The position numbers were made by a program, and so were the translations under genes. The notes beneath the pieces were generated by a model. The model was given only the letters and a program-made list of their open reading frames with translations. It had not been told where the DNA came from and made no database searches. Source: Streptomyces chrestomyceticus JCM 4735 (GTDB lineage: Bacteria; Actinomycetota; Actinomycetes; Streptomycetales; Streptomycetaceae). Taken from it: 64,000 bases of DNA. The stretch's first letter is position 1. Every line of letters begins with the position of its first letter. The DNA lies in contig NZ_BHZC01000001.1 of the NCBI RefSeq assembly GCF_003865135.1, forward strand, positions 4,216,001-4,280,000, written 5' to 3'. This document shows, one piece after another, positions 16,989 through 25,969 of the stretch.

Positions 16989-18401
16989 ATGGCGACTCGT
17001 AAATCCTCGGCCAAGGAGCGGCCCTCGTACCGCTGCACCGAATGCGGCTGGACCACCGCGAAGTGGCTCGGCCGCTGCCCGGAGTGCCAGGCGTGGGGCA
17101 CGGTCGAGGAGTTCGGCGGCGCGCCCGCCGTCCGGACGACCGCGCCCGGACGCGTCACGACGGCGGCCCTGCCCATCGGCCAGGTGGACGGCCGCCAGGC
17201 CACCGCCCGATCGACCGGCGTCGACGAGCTGGACCGCGTACTGGGCGGCGGTCTGGTGCCGGGCGCCGTGGTGCTGCTGGCCGGCGAGCCCGGCGTCGGC
17301 AAGTCCACGCTGCTGCTGGACGTGGCGGCCAAGGCCGCCGATGCCGACCACCGCACCCTCTACGTGACGGGTGAGGAGTCCGCGAGCCAGGTGCGGCTGC
17401 GCGCCGACCGCATCGGCGCCATCGACGACCACCTGTACCTCGCCGCCGAGACCGACCTGTCCGCCGTCCTGGGCCATCTGGACTCGGTCAAGCCGTCGCT
17501 GCTGATCGTGGACTCCGTCCAGACCGTGGCCTCGCCCGAGATCGACGGCGCGCCCGGCGGCATGGCGCAGGTCCGCGAGGTCGCCGGCGCCCTGATCCGG
17601 GCGTCCAAGGAGCGCGGCATGGCGACCCTGCTGGTGGGCCATGTGACCAAGGACGGCGCCATCGCGGGCCCCCGCCTGCTGGAGCACCTGGTCGACGTCG
17701 TACTGAACTTCGAAGGCGACCGGCACGCCCGGCTGCGCCTGGTGCGCGGTGTGAAGAACCGCTACGGCACCACCGACGAGGTCGGCTGCTTCGAGCTGCA
17801 CGACGAAGGCATCGTCGGGCTCGCCGACCCGTCCGGCCTCTTCCTGACCCGCCGCGACGAGCCGGTGCCCGGCACGTGTCTGACGGTCACCCTGGAGGGC
17901 CGCCGTCCGCTGGTCGCCGAGGTGCAGGCGCTGACCGTCGACACGCAGATCCCCTCCCCCCGCCGCACCACCTCCGGCCTGGAGACCTCCCGCGTCTCGA
18001 TGATGCTGGCCGTCCTGGAGCAGCGCGGACGCATCGCGGCCCTCGGCAAGCGCGACATCTACAGCGCCACGGTCGGCGGAGTGAAGCTGACCGAACCGGC
18101 CGCCGACCTCGCCGTGGCGCTCGCGCTGGCCAGCGCCGCCAGCGACAGCCCGCTGCCGAAGAACCTGGTCGCGATCGGCGAGGTGGGCCTGGCGGGCGAG
18201 GTCAGGCGGGTGACGGGGGTGCAGCGCCGGCTGGCCGAGGCGGCCCGGCTCGGCTTCACCCACGCCCTGGTCCCGGCCGACCCGGGCAAGATCCCGGCGG
18301 GCATGCGGGTGCTGGAGGTGGCCGACGTCGGCGAGGCGCTGCGGGTGCTGCCCAAGCGGCCGCGCCGGGAGCCGCCGCGCGAGACGGCCGCGGCCGAATA
18401 G
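16989..18401 (+). CDS. radA: DNA repair protein RadA
   Basis: 470 residues from ATG 16989; the reading from 16845 is not a credible start. N-terminal zinc finger with Cys16, Cys19, Cys30 and Cys33 (YRCTECGW..GRCPECQAW), Walker A GEPGVGKST (99-107), Walker B LLIVDSVQ, the RadA-specific KNRYG motif (256-260) and a C-terminal Lon-like domain (about 300-450, with GEVGLAGEVRRV). RadA is a RecA-like, DnaB-type helicase that promotes branch migration and processing of recombination intermediates. It lies directly upstream of disA, an arrangement conserved in actinobacteria and Firmicutes; RadA is known to restrain DisA activity in some species. Confidence 0.97.
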   Translation: MATRKSSAKERPSYRCTECGWTTAKWLGRCPECQAWGTVEEFGGAPAVRTTAPGRVTTAALPIGQVDGRQATARSTGVDELDRVLGGGLVPGAVVLLAGEPGVGKSTLLLDVAAKAADADHRTLYVTGEESASQVRLRADRIGAIDDHLYLAAETDLSAVLGHLDSVKPSLLIVDSVQTVASPEIDGAPGGMAQVREVAGALIRASKERGMATLLVGHVTKDGAIAGPRLLEHLVDVVLNFEGDRHARLRLVRGVKNRYGTTDEVGCFELHDEGIVGLADPSGLFLTRRDEPVPGTCLTVTLEGRRPLVAEVQALTVDTQIPSPRRTTSGLETSRVSMMLAVLEQRGRIAALGKRDIYSATVGGVKLTEPAADLAVALALASAASDSPLPKNLVAIGEVGLAGEVRRVTGVQRRLAEAARLGFTHALVPADPGKIPAGMRVLEVADVGEALRVLPKRPRREPPRETAAAE

Positions 18402-18674
18402 CCGCCGGTGACGACGCTCCTCGCGGGGCGGCGGGCGCGCCGTCTGCCCCGCTGAGCAGGCGTGCGCGCGCGGCGGACGCACGGTGACACGGCCGCCGCG
18501 CGGGCGGACGGCGTGACTTTGCAGACAGCCTCCGGCCTGGGCGCCGGTAGACTTTGCCCCGGTCTCGCCTGTCAATGAAGTCGTGCCGTCGGCCCGCGCA
18601 GCCCGTGAGCTGCGCGACCAAGGCATCTGCCGGGCGGCCTGCGGCACCGACAGACCTTGCGACGGAGGAGTGCA

Positions 18675-19829
18675 GTGGCAGCCAACGACCGGGCATCGTC
18701 GTCTGGTGGCAGGTCCGGTTGGGGGCCGCCCGCCCGGAGGTCGGGCGACAGCGGCGGCACGGAGGGCCTGATGCGCGCCTCGCTGAGCGCCGTGGCGCCC
18801 GGCACCGCGCTGCGGGACGGCCTGGAGCGCATCCTGCGCGGCAACACGGGCGGTCTGATCGTCCTCGGCTTCGACAAGACCGTCGAGTCGATGTGCACCG
18901 GCGGCTTCGTGCTGGACGTGGAGTTCTCGGCGACCCGGCTGCGCGAGCTGTGCAAGCTGGACGGCGCGCTGGTCCTGGACAAGGACATCACCAAGATCCT
19001 GCGGGCCGGTGTGCAACTGGTCCCGGACGCCTCCATCCCCACCGAGGAGACCGGCACCCGGCACCGCACCGCGCAGCGCGTCTCGATACAGGCCGGCTTC
19101 CCGGTCGTCTCGGTGAGCCAGTCGATGCGGCTGATCGCGCTGTACGTGGACGGTGAGCGCCGCGTCCTGGAGGAGTCGGCGGCGATCCTGTCCCGCGCCA
19201 ACCAGGCCCTGGCGACGCTGGAGCGCTACAAGCTCCGGCTGGACGAGGTGGCCGGCACGCTGTCCGCGCTGGAGATCGAGGACCTGGTCACGGTCCGGGA
19301 CGTCACCGCGGTCGCCCAGCGGCTGGAGATGGTGCGCCGGATCGCGACCGAGATCGCCGAGTACGTGGTCGAGCTGGGCACGGACGGCCGGCTGCTCTCC
19401 CTCCAGCTCGACGAGCTGATCGCGGGCGTCGAGCCGGAGCGCGAGCTGGTCGCCCGCGACTACGTGCCCGAGCCGACGGCCAAGCGCTCCCGTACGGTGC
19501 CGGAGGCGCTGTCCGAGCTGGACGCGCTCAGCCACGCCGAGCTGCTGGAACTGCCCATCGTGGCCCGCGCGCTCGGCTACAGCGGCTCGCCCGAGACGCT
19601 GGACTCGGCGGTCTCGCCGCGCGGCTTCCGGCTGCTGGCGAAGGTGCCTCGGCTGCCGGGCGCCGTCATCGACCGGCTGGTCGACCACTTCGGCGGGCTG
19701 CAGAAGCTGCTCGCGGCGAGCGTGGACGACCTCCAGGCGGTGGACGGGGTCGGCGAGGCCCGCGCCCGGTCCGTGCGCGAGGGCCTGTCCCGGCTGGCGG
19801 AGTCGTCGATCCTCGAACGGTACGTGTAG
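18675..19829 (+). CDS. disA: diadenylate cyclase DisA (c-di-AMP synthase, DNA integrity scanner)
   Basis: 384 residues from GTG 18675, with GAGGAG four bases upstream. DAC domain motifs are intact: DGA at 96-98 (LDGALVLD) and RHRTA at 129-133. A helical linker and a C-terminal HhH DNA-binding domain follow ([19 protein letters not shown]). It joins two ATP into c-di-AMP, scanning DNA for branched structures; in Streptomyces c-di-AMP controls potassium/osmotic balance, cell-wall hydrolases and development. The 273-bp gap after radA suggests its own promoter. Confidence 0.97.
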   Translation: MAANDRASSSGGRSGWGPPARRSGDSGGTEGLMRASLSAVAPGTALRDGLERILRGNTGGLIVLGFDKTVESMCTGGFVLDVEFSATRLRELCKLDGALVLDKDITKILRAGVQLVPDASIPTEETGTRHRTAQRVSIQAGFPVVSVSQSMRLIALYVDGERRVLEESAAILSRANQALATLERYKLRLDEVAGTLSALEIEDLVTVRDVTAVAQRLEMVRRIATEIAEYVVELGTDGRLLSLQLDELIAGVEPERELVARDYVPEPTAKRSRTVPEALSELDALSHAELLELPIVARALGYSGSPETLDSAVSPRGFRLLAKVPRLPGAVIDRLVDHFGGLQKLLAASVDDLQAVDGVGEARARSVREGLSRLAESSILERYV

Positions 19830-19856
19830 GCGTACGGGCGCGGCTGCCGAACGGGC

Positions 19857-19890
19857 GTACGCGCGCCCGTACGGTCACGGGCGCGCGTAC
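19857..19890 (+). terminator. hairpin downstream of disA
   Basis: Perfect 14-bp arms GTACGCGCGCCCGT (19857-19870) and ACGGGCGCGCGTAC (19877-19890), 6-nt loop, 28 nt after the disA stop. No U tract, as usual for Streptomyces. It lies between convergent genes and may serve both. Confidence 0.7.
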
Positions 19891-19950
19891 GTCGGCGCGC
19901 CCGTACCCGTACAGCAGCCGTGGCGGCCCGCACGCCCGCCACCGCCCCCG

Positions 19951-20937
19951 TCACCCCCGCAGAAACGCCTCCTCCTTCTCCGGTGCCAGCCCGACCTGCG
20001 GCCGGTCCGGCCGCAGCGGTGCCTGACCGCCGCGTTCCCTGAGCCAGGCCCAGGTGTCGGCCACCGTCCGGACGGCCGGGCGGCAGCGCAGTCCCGCCGC
20101 GTGCGCCTTGGCCGGCACGCCGCGGTGGATGGCGTCGTACAGCTCGCCCGGCGGCAGCCAGATGGGCAGCTCCGTCCAGGGCGCCAGGCCGGCCGCGAGA
20201 ATGTCCTCCGGCCCGGTCCAGCGCAGTTCGGCGTCCGAGCCGGTGACCTGCACACAGCTCTCCAGCAGCTCGCCCATCGTGGTGTGGCCGGGCTCGCTGA
20301 TGAGGTTGTAGGGGCCGGACAGGCCGGTCTCCGCGGCGTGCAGAATCCATTCCGCGAGGTCGCGGACGTCGATGTACTGCAGGCCCAGGTCCCGCGGGCC
20401 CGGCGCGAGCACCGGGCCGCCGCGGGCGACGCGGTTCAGCCACCACGGGAGGCGGCCGAGGTTCTCGCCCGGCCCGAGGATCAGTCCGGCGCGGGCCAGC
20501 ACCGTACGGTCCGCGCCGAAGGCGTCCAGCGCGGCCAGTTCCCCGCCGCGCTTGTCCTCCGCGTACGCCACCGCGTCCGCGTCCGGGGAGCCCTCCACCA
20601 GCGGGCTGGCCTCGGTGTGCCCGGGCCCGGCCGGGTGCCGGTACACCGAGCCGGTGGACACGTACACGTACCGTCCGGCCCGGTCGGCCAGCAGCCGGGC
20701 GGCATCGCGCACTGCGGTGGGCGCCCCGGCCCAGGTGTCCACGACGACGTCCCAGTTGCCGTCGGCGAGCGCGCCGAGGGTGGCCGCGTCGGTGCGGTCA
20801 CCGTGCACGGCGGCCGCCCCCGGCGGCGGGTCGTGCCGTCCGCGGTGGAAGACCGTCACCTGCCAGCCTCGGGCCAGCGCCGCTTCGGTGACCGCGCGCC
20901 CCACGAACTCCGTTCCGCCCAGCATCAGTAGCCTCAT
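19951..20937 (-). CDS. NAD-dependent epimerase/dehydratase (extended SDR)
   Basis: 328 residues from ATG 20937. The Rossmann motif at the very N-terminus, MRLLMLGGTEFVGRAVTEAAL, fixes the start; the longer reading to 20988 adds an unlikely basic leader. Other SDR features: VVDTWAG, VYVSTGSVYRH (catalytic Ser/Tyr region), YAEDKRGGE (Tyr-X3-Lys) and YIDVRDLAEWIL. Relatives act on nucleotide sugars or are RNA-binding-like reductases; substrate unknown. It is convergent with disA. Confidence 0.82.
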   Translation of the reverse strand: MRLLMLGGTEFVGRAVTEAALARGWQVTVFHRGRHDPPPGAAAVHGDRTDAATLGALADGNWDVVVDTWAGAPTAVRDAARLLADRAGRYVYVSTGSVYRHPAGPGHTEASPLVEGSPDADAVAYAEDKRGGELAALDAFGADRTVLARAGLILGPGENLGRLPWWLNRVARGGPVLAPGPRDLGLQYIDVRDLAEWILHAAETGLSGPYNLISEPGHTTMGELLESCVQVTGSDAELRWTGPEDILAAGLAPWTELPIWLPPGELYDAIHRGVPAKAHAAGLRCRPAVRTVADTWAWLRERGGQAPLRPDRPQVGLAPEKEEAFLRG

Positions 20938-21048
20938 GGACCCGACTGTGCCCGACCTTGAGCGGCCACGGAACCGCTGCACGCTCACAGCGCAATCACC
21001 CAGGTCGCGGGCCGATCCCGGGCTCAGGACGCCCTTCTTGGCGGCGGG

Positions 21049-21864
21049 TCAGTCCTTGGCCAAGGTGAACTCCGCACGGACCGCGTCCAGTCCGCCGACC
21101 TTGGCCTCGGCCTGGTACGTACCGGGCCCGACGGGCTTGGCGGCGGCCGTCGCGCACTCCGAGTTGCTGGGCTTGCGATCCCATTCCACGGTCCGCTTGA
21201 CCGAGCCGCCCGACGGTACCTGTACGGGTGCGGTGCCACCGCCGCCCGGCGGGCAGTCGCCGGAGGACCACACCCGTTCGTCGTCGGTGGGCCCGCTGAT
21301 GGTGAGGGCCGCGTAGCCGCGCCCCAGGTCCACCTTGCAGGCGCTGTCGGCCGAGTTCTCGATCGTGACCTCGAACGTGGGCGTCTCGCCGGGCGCGTAG
21401 GTCTCCTTCAGGCTGCGCAGCGTCAACTCGGTGGTGTCCGGCGCGCAGTTCGCGAGCGCCGAGCCGGCCGCCACGGCGCCGTCGCCCTTCCCTATGGGGC
21501 CGCCACCGCCGGCTCCCGAGGCGCCGCCCCCGCCCGTACCGCCGCCGGAGCCGCCCGTGCCGCCGCCGCTGCCGGCCGCGCCTCCGGAGCCGGTGGCGGA
21601 GCCGCCGCTGCCCGACTCGTCGCGGCCGCCCGGTTTTTGACTGATCCCGGAATCCGTCGCGTTCGGGCCCGGTGTGATGGACGTCGCGGGCCCCGGCCCG
21701 CCCCGCCCCTTGCCCTCGTCGCCGGTCTTCCCGTCGTTGCCGGTCCAGTTGACGGCCCACACCACCAACAGGACGAGCACGACGAGGACGGCCAGCGCAA
21801 CGGCCCTCCGCCGCCAGTAGATGGAGGAGGGAAGCGGCCCGATCGGATTGCGCAGAGATCCCAC
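21049..21864 (-). CDS. membrane-anchored protein with Gly-rich linker and extracellular beta domain
   Basis: 271 residues from GTG 21864. A short cytoplasmic head (SLRNPIGPLPSSIYWRRR) precedes one membrane helix (AVALAVLVVLVLLVVWAVNW, about 20-40). Residues 60-130 are a low-complexity Gly/Ser/Ala/Thr linker. The ectodomain (about 135-271) has an Ig/BsuPI-like pattern (TLRSLKETYAPGETPTFEVTIENS..CKVDLGRGYAALTISGP..) with paired cysteines and ends in FTLAKD. Such domains typically bind partners at the cell surface. A TAGAGT hexamer six bases upstream makes a leaderless transcript likely. Confidence 0.75.
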   Translation of the reverse strand: MGSLRNPIGPLPSSIYWRRRAVALAVLVVLVLLVVWAVNWTGNDGKTGDEGKGRGGPGPATSITPGPNATDSGISQKPGGRDESGSGGSATGSGGAAGSGGGTGGSGGGTGGGGASGAGGGGPIGKGDGAVAAGSALANCAPDTTELTLRSLKETYAPGETPTFEVTIENSADSACKVDLGRGYAALTISGPTDDERVWSSGDCPPGGGGTAPVQVPSGGSVKRTVEWDRKPSNSECATAAAKPVGPGTYQAEAKVGGLDAVRAEFTLAKD

Positions 21865-21870
21865 GCGGAA

Positions 21871-21876
21871 ACTCTA
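21871..21876 (-). promoter_or_regulatory. -10 hexamer TAGAGT for a leaderless mRNA
   Basis: On the minus strand TAGAGT (21876 to 21871) ends exactly 6 nt before the GTG start at 21864, and no ribosome binding site is present. Confidence 0.5.
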
Positions 21877-22093
21877 CGAGAGATCAGGTGTCACACCGGC
21901 CAGTACCCGCCGCAGGAAGCAGCAACTTTTCACATCATCTTTCCGGAGCGGGGCGCGGCGGCTCTCGCGCGGCGGCCCCGACGTGCTCCACGGGGGGGCC
22001 GCCGCCCGGCCCCGGCCACCCACTTTCGTCAGGGGTTTCCCCCGACGGTGGTCAGGTGCGGCTTTCCCGTAACAGTCCGTACCGTATGCGTTC

Positions 22094-22678
22094 ATGTACA
22101 GCACCGATCTCTATCGCGACGTCACCGACTTCGCGCACGACACTCCCGGCTGGGTCCACTCACTGGCCGCGGGAGGCACCGAAGGCGGCATCCTGCTGCT
22201 CATGGCCCTGGCCGTAGTGGGCTGGTGGCGGTCCCGGAAGGGGGAGGAGCGGCTGGTCGCGCTGGCGATCCTGGTGCCGATAGCCACGGCCGTCGCGTAT
22301 CTGGTGAGTGAGGTCGTCAAGAGCTTCGTGAACGAGGAACGGCCCTGCCGGGCCGTGGCGGGCGCCGCCGCCTCCATCGTCCCGTGCCCGCCGCAGGGCG
22401 ACTGGTCCTTCCCCAGCAACCACTCCACGATCGCGGCGGCGCTGGCCGTCGGCATCGTGTTCGCCTGGCGCGCGCTGGCCTGGCTGGTGCTGCCGATCGC
22501 GCTGCTGACCGGCTTCTCGCGGGTGTTCGTCGGTGCGCACTACCCGCACGACGTGGTGGCCGGCCTGGCGCTGGGCACCCTGACCGCCACGCTGTGCGTG
22601 ACACTGCTCGCCGGGCCGCTGACCTCTCTGGTCGTGCGCCTGGGAGCGGGGCGCTGGAAGATCCTGGTACGGGCCTGA
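22094..22678 (+). CDS. PAP2 family membrane phosphatase
   Basis: 194 residues from ATG 22094. The three phosphatase motifs are present: Lys76..Arg83-Pro84 (KSFVNEERP), PSNH (107-110) and SR-X5-H-X3-D (Ser142-Arg143, His149, Asp153 in SRVFVGAHYPHD). Five or six hydrophobic segments place it in the membrane with the active site outside. Likely substrates are undecaprenyl pyrophosphate or phosphatidic acid, so it may recycle the wall lipid carrier. A TACCGT hexamer ends 8 nt before the start. Confidence 0.9.
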   Translation: MYSTDLYRDVTDFAHDTPGWVHSLAAGGTEGGILLLMALAVVGWWRSRKGEERLVALAILVPIATAVAYLVSEVVKSFVNEERPCRAVAGAAASIVPCPPQGDWSFPSNHSTIAAALAVGIVFAWRALAWLVLPIALLTGFSRVFVGAHYPHDVVAGLALGTLTATLCVTLLAGPLTSLVVRLGAGRWKILVRA

Positions 22679-22694
22679 CCGGTCCCCTTGGGCA

Positions 22695-22716
22695 GGGGCG
22701 CCCCTCGGGGTGCCCC
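22695..22716 (+). terminator. hairpin between convergent PAP2 and flavin-binding genes
   Basis: GGGGCGCCCC (22695-22704... with the next TC) pairs with GGGGTGCCCC ending near 22716, one mismatch, 17 nt after the PAP2 stop codon. Short, GC-only stem with a tiny loop; probably bidirectional. Confidence 0.45.
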
Positions 22717-22752
22717 TCGGCGGGCGGCGCGCCCGGACCGCCGCGCCCGGCC

Positions 22753-23247
22753 TCACGGCGCGTGCCATTCCTCCTTGTGCCCGAAGCCGCGGCCGTTGTC
22801 GATCAACCGGAGCCAGTCCGGGCGGACTTCCCAGAGTGCGGTCCGTTCCAGTGCCGCACCGAGCCGTTCGTCGGCCGCGACGAACGGGAAACGCTCCAGG
22901 TACGTACGCCACCCGGCCGCCCGGTCCGCGCCCGCCAGCCGGTGGCAGGAGCCCCGGCCCTGCACCCCGGTCAGCGCGGTCCACTCCTGGCCGTCGCGCT
23001 GGGCCGTGAAGGCGACGCGGGCCCCGGCACCGGCGTCGGCGGCCCGCGCGAAGGCCCGGCCGTGCCGCGTCGACTCGGCGGTGACCAGGACGAGAGAGGG
23101 CGTCGGCCCGTCCGCGGTGGCGTAGAGCACGGCGCACGCCTGCGGCCCCTCGTCGTCGGTGTACGCGAGGGTCAGCGTCGTATGGGCGGCCAGCGCCCGG
23201 CGGATCGTGTCCGGGCAATCGCCCTCGGTGGTCGTCGTGGTGGTCAT
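22753..23247 (-). CDS. pyridoxamine 5'-phosphate oxidase-like (FMN split-barrel) protein
   Basis: 164 residues from ATG 23247 with GGGAGA upstream. Features of the small flavin/F420 split-barrel family: TLTLAYTDDEGPQACAVLYATADGPTPSLVLVTAESTRHGRAFARA..ARVAFTAQRDGQEWTALTGVQGRGSCHRL, then ALWEVRPDWLRLIDNGRGFGHKEEW. Relatives (YhbP type) bind FMN or haem; true PdxH active-site residues are not evident. Cytoplasmic, function unknown. Confidence 0.75.
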   Translation of the reverse strand: MTTTTTTEGDCPDTIRRALAAHTTLTLAYTDDEGPQACAVLYATADGPTPSLVLVTAESTRHGRAFARAADAGAGARVAFTAQRDGQEWTALTGVQGRGSCHRLAGADRAAGWRTYLERFPFVAADERLGAALERTALWEVRPDWLRLIDNGRGFGHKEEWHAP

Positions 23248-23427
23248 CGCCGTTCTCCCGCCGGTCCCGTCGTCCACATCATGGGGACATCCTCGTCCCT
23301 TCCGCCCCGCGTGCCTCTGTCGGCCCTGCCGGACCGCCCCGGCGTTCCCGCGAGCGGGTGGGCGCAACGTGGCGCGCGCCCGGTGCGTTTCACGGTGGAG
23401 CGCCGTCGTGCCAGGATCGGCAGTGCC

Positions 23428-24375
23428 ATGACTTCCACTCCTGCCGCCACCCGCGCCGCCGCTGCCACCGCCGCCAACGAAGCCGCCGAAGGGGCCCGGC
23501 TGCACGGCCCCGTCACCGACTGGTTCGACGAGCACGCCCGCGATCTGCCCTGGCGCCGCCCCGAGGCGGGCGCCTGGGGCGTGATGGTGAGCGAGTTCAT
23601 GCTGCAGCAGACGCCGGTCAGCAGAGTGCTGCCGGTGTACGAGCAGTGGCTGGCGCGCTGGCCGCGCCCCGCCGACCTGGCCGCCGAGCCGCCCGGTGAG
23701 GCGGTGCGCGCCTGGGGCCGCCTCGGCTATCCGCGGCGCGCGCTGCGCCTGCACGCCGCCGCCTCCGCCATACAGGAACGTCACGGCGGCGACGTACCGC
23801 GCGACCACGCGCAGCTCCTCGCGCTGCCGGGCGTCGGCGAGTACACGGCCGCGGCCGTGGCGTCCTTCGCGTACGGACAGCGGCACGCCGTACTGGACAC
23901 CAACGTCCGCCGGGTGTTCGCGCGCGCCGTCTCCGGTCAGCAGTACCCGCCGAACGCCACCACGGCCGCCGAGCGGAAGCTGGCCCGCGCGCTGCTGCCG
24001 CAGGACGAGGAGACCGCCGCCAAGTGGGCTGCCGCCACGATGGAGCTGGGCGCGCTGGTGTGCACCGCCCGCGGCCCGGAGTGTGTGCGCTGCCCGATCT
24101 CCGCGCAGTGCGCCTGGCGGCTGGCGGGTTCGCCCGCGCACGACGGCCCGCCGCGGCGCGGCCAGACGTACGCCGGTACGGACCGCCAGGTGCGCGGCAA
24201 GCTCCTCGCCGTACTGCGGGAAGCCGTCGGGTCCGTCCCGCAGGCGGTGCTGGACACGGTGTGGGACGAGCCGGTGCAGCGCGCGCGGGCGCTCGACGGC
24301 CTTGTCTCGGACGGTCTGGTGGAGCCGCTGCCGGGCGGCATGTACCGCCTGCCTCTCGGCCGGAGCACGTCGTGA
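23428..24375 (+). CDS. mutY: A/G-specific adenine DNA glycosylase
   Basis: 315 residues from ATG 23428. Catalytic Glu56 in WGVMVSEFMLQQTPVSRV, HhH motif LLALPGVGEYTAAAV, catalytic Asp157 in AVLDTNVRRVFAR, and a [4Fe-4S] loop with Cys212, Cys219, Cys222 and Cys228 (C-X6-C-X2-C-X5-C). The enzyme removes adenine mispaired with 8-oxoguanine. The C-terminal part is shorter than in E. coli MutY, and the usual NUDIX-like 8-oxoG recognition domain is reduced to about 75 residues, as in other actinomycete MutY. The neighbourhood with radA and disA is a genome-maintenance region. Confidence 0.95.
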   Translation: MTSTPAATRAAAATAANEAAEGARLHGPVTDWFDEHARDLPWRRPEAGAWGVMVSEFMLQQTPVSRVLPVYEQWLARWPRPADLAAEPPGEAVRAWGRLGYPRRALRLHAAASAIQERHGGDVPRDHAQLLALPGVGEYTAAAVASFAYGQRHAVLDTNVRRVFARAVSGQQYPPNATTAAERKLARALLPQDEETAAKWAAATMELGALVCTARGPECVRCPISAQCAWRLAGSPAHDGPPRRGQTYAGTDRQVRGKLLAVLREAVGSVPQAVLDTVWDEPVQRARALDGLVSDGLVEPLPGGMYRLPLGRSTS

Positions 24376-24684
24376 CGTACGGGCCGTGCTGACCGCACTG
24401 TGACAGCCGAGTGATGACGCGGCCCGCGTCACCGCTTCCCCGGCCCGTCCCTAGCTCTTCCGGCCGCCCCCGCTGTCCCCCAGGAGGATGACCCGGTCCG
24501 GGCCCCCGTCAGCCGGAGGTATGACCCCCGGGGGGCTGTTACACAACCGACGGTTTTCCGTGCACTCCCTGTGGGGCCCTCGCACATTACGCCGCAACAC
24601 CCCCTCCGTAGCGTCTTCCTCGTGCTGGAGATGACCACCAGCACGGTCAACGTGGGGAATCGCAAGCGGATCGGAGGCGTCGGG
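24376..24684 (+). other. 309-bp intergenic region upstream of sigE
   Basis: Non-coding gap between mutY and sigE. It should hold the sigE promoter, which in S. coelicolor is activated by CseB. TAGCGT at about 24607-24612 is a possible -10. GGAGG at 24673-24677 is the sigE ribosome binding site. No strong hairpin was seen. Confidence 0.5.
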
Positions 24685-25236
24685 ATGGCGACCAGCGGCG
24701 GCAAGGTACTGGACTTCGAAGAGTACGTGCGGACGCGGCAGGAGGCCCTGCTGCGCAGCGCCCGGCGCCTGGTACCCGACCCGGTCGACGCCCAGGACCT
24801 GCTCCAGACGGCCCTGGTGCGCACGTACGGGCGCTGGGACGGCATCGCCGACAAGTCGCTGGCCGACGCCTACCTCCGCCGCGTCATGATCAACACGCGG
24901 ACGGAGTGGTGGCGGGCCCGCAAGCTGGAGGAGGTGCCCACCGAGCAGCTCCCGGACGCGAGCGTCGACGACGGCACCGAACAGCGCGCCGACCGGGCGC
25001 TGCTGATGGACATCCTCGGGGTGCTCGCGCCCAAGCAGCGCAGCGTGGTCGTGCTGCGACACTGGGAGCAGATGAGCACGGAGGAGACCGCGGCGGCGCT
25101 GGGCATGTCCACCGGTACGGTCAAGAGCACGCTGCACCGGGCCCTGGCCCGGCTGCGCCAGGAGCTGGAGAATCGCGACATCGACGCGCGGATGCTGGAG
25201 CGCGGCGAGCAGGAGCGGGAGCGGTGCGCGGCCTGA
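24685..25236 (+). CDS. sigE: ECF sigma factor SigE (cell-envelope stress)
   Basis: 183 residues from ATG 24685, GGAGG seven bases upstream. Region 2: LDFEEYVRTRQEALLRSARRLVPDPVDAQDLLQTALVRTYGRWDGIADKSLADAYLRRVMINTRTEWWRARK; region 4: LAPKQRSVVVLRHWEQMSTEETAAALGMSTGTVKSTLHRALARLRQEL. The sequence and the order sigE-cseA-cseB-cseC match the S. coelicolor envelope-stress operon. SigE directs RNA polymerase to cell-wall repair genes in response to wall-active antibiotics. No anti-sigma factor is encoded nearby, consistent with control by transcription through CseBC. Confidence 0.95.
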   Translation: MATSGGKVLDFEEYVRTRQEALLRSARRLVPDPVDAQDLLQTALVRTYGRWDGIADKSLADAYLRRVMINTRTEWWRARKLEEVPTEQLPDASVDDGTEQRADRALLMDILGVLAPKQRSVVVLRHWEQMSTEETAAALGMSTGTVKSTLHRALARLRQELENRDIDARMLERGEQERERCAA

Positions 25237-25271
25237 CCGGCTGCGGTACCGGTGGCTTAGCCAGAGGGACT

Positions 25272-25960
25272 GTGAGCGGGAGCGGTTTGACCAGGAACAG
25301 GCCGGCCGGAGGACGGAGCACCGTCCGGCGGACCAGCGGCGGAGCGGCCCTCGCGGGAGTGGCCGCCCTTTCGCTGTTGCTGGCCGGGTGCAATCCCGGT
25401 GGCGAGGGGGTGCGGACCGAGGGCACGGCCAGCAGCCCGCCGGCGAGCACCGGCCGGTCGGTCCACGCGCCGTCCCCGTCCCCTCGGTGTCGGCCCCGTA
25501 CGAGAAGGTCGACGCGGTGGAGCTGGTCAAGAAGGACCCGAAGGTCGGCGACGACGTCAAGAAGTCGCTCGGCAAGCCGTGCGCCGCCGAGGAGTACCCG
25601 GTCGAGGTCACCTACGCCGCGCTCACCCACGCCGAGGACCCCGACGTCGTGGTGAACGTGATGACCTGTGCGGACTCGGTCGGCATCGGCTCGTACGTCT
25701 ACCGTAAGAAGGGCGGGACGTACGAGAATGTCTTCGCCGACGAGCAGCCTTCGGTGTACGCGGGCGTCAACAAGGGTGAACTGGAGGTCTCCAAGCAGAC
25801 CTACAACACCGGCGACAAGGTGTGCTGCGCTTCCGGCGAGGATGTGATGACCTACCGCTGGACGGGCGGCCGCTTCGTCGAGTACGCCCGGTACCACACC
25901 GACTACAGCAACAACGGGGGCACGGAGACCGCGACCCCGGAACCCGCACCGGAGGATTGA
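25272..25960 (+). pseudogene. cseA: cseA lipoprotein gene with apparent one-base deletion
   Basis: From GTG 25272 (GAGGGA upstream) the frame gives a lipoprotein signal peptide with lipobox LLLAGC and reaches ..SSPPASTGRS. The conserved remainder, ..VPSVSAPYEKVDAVELVKKDPKVGDDVKKSLGKPC.. to ..NGGTETATPEPAPED (stop 25958-25960), lies in the frame shifted by one base. The span of 689 nt is 2 modulo 3, so one missing base between about 25443 and 25480 (a CCCC-rich stretch) explains it. In S. coelicolor CseA is a membrane-anchored lipoprotein that dampens the SigE response. Either a sequencing indel or a true loss-of-function; as written the product would be truncated. Confidence 0.85.
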
Positions 25961-25969
25961 GAACACCGC

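Noticed and set aside
16962..19688. 908-codon minus-strand frame opposite radA and disA
   Set aside because: Shadow of two certain genes; no ribosome binding site or domain.
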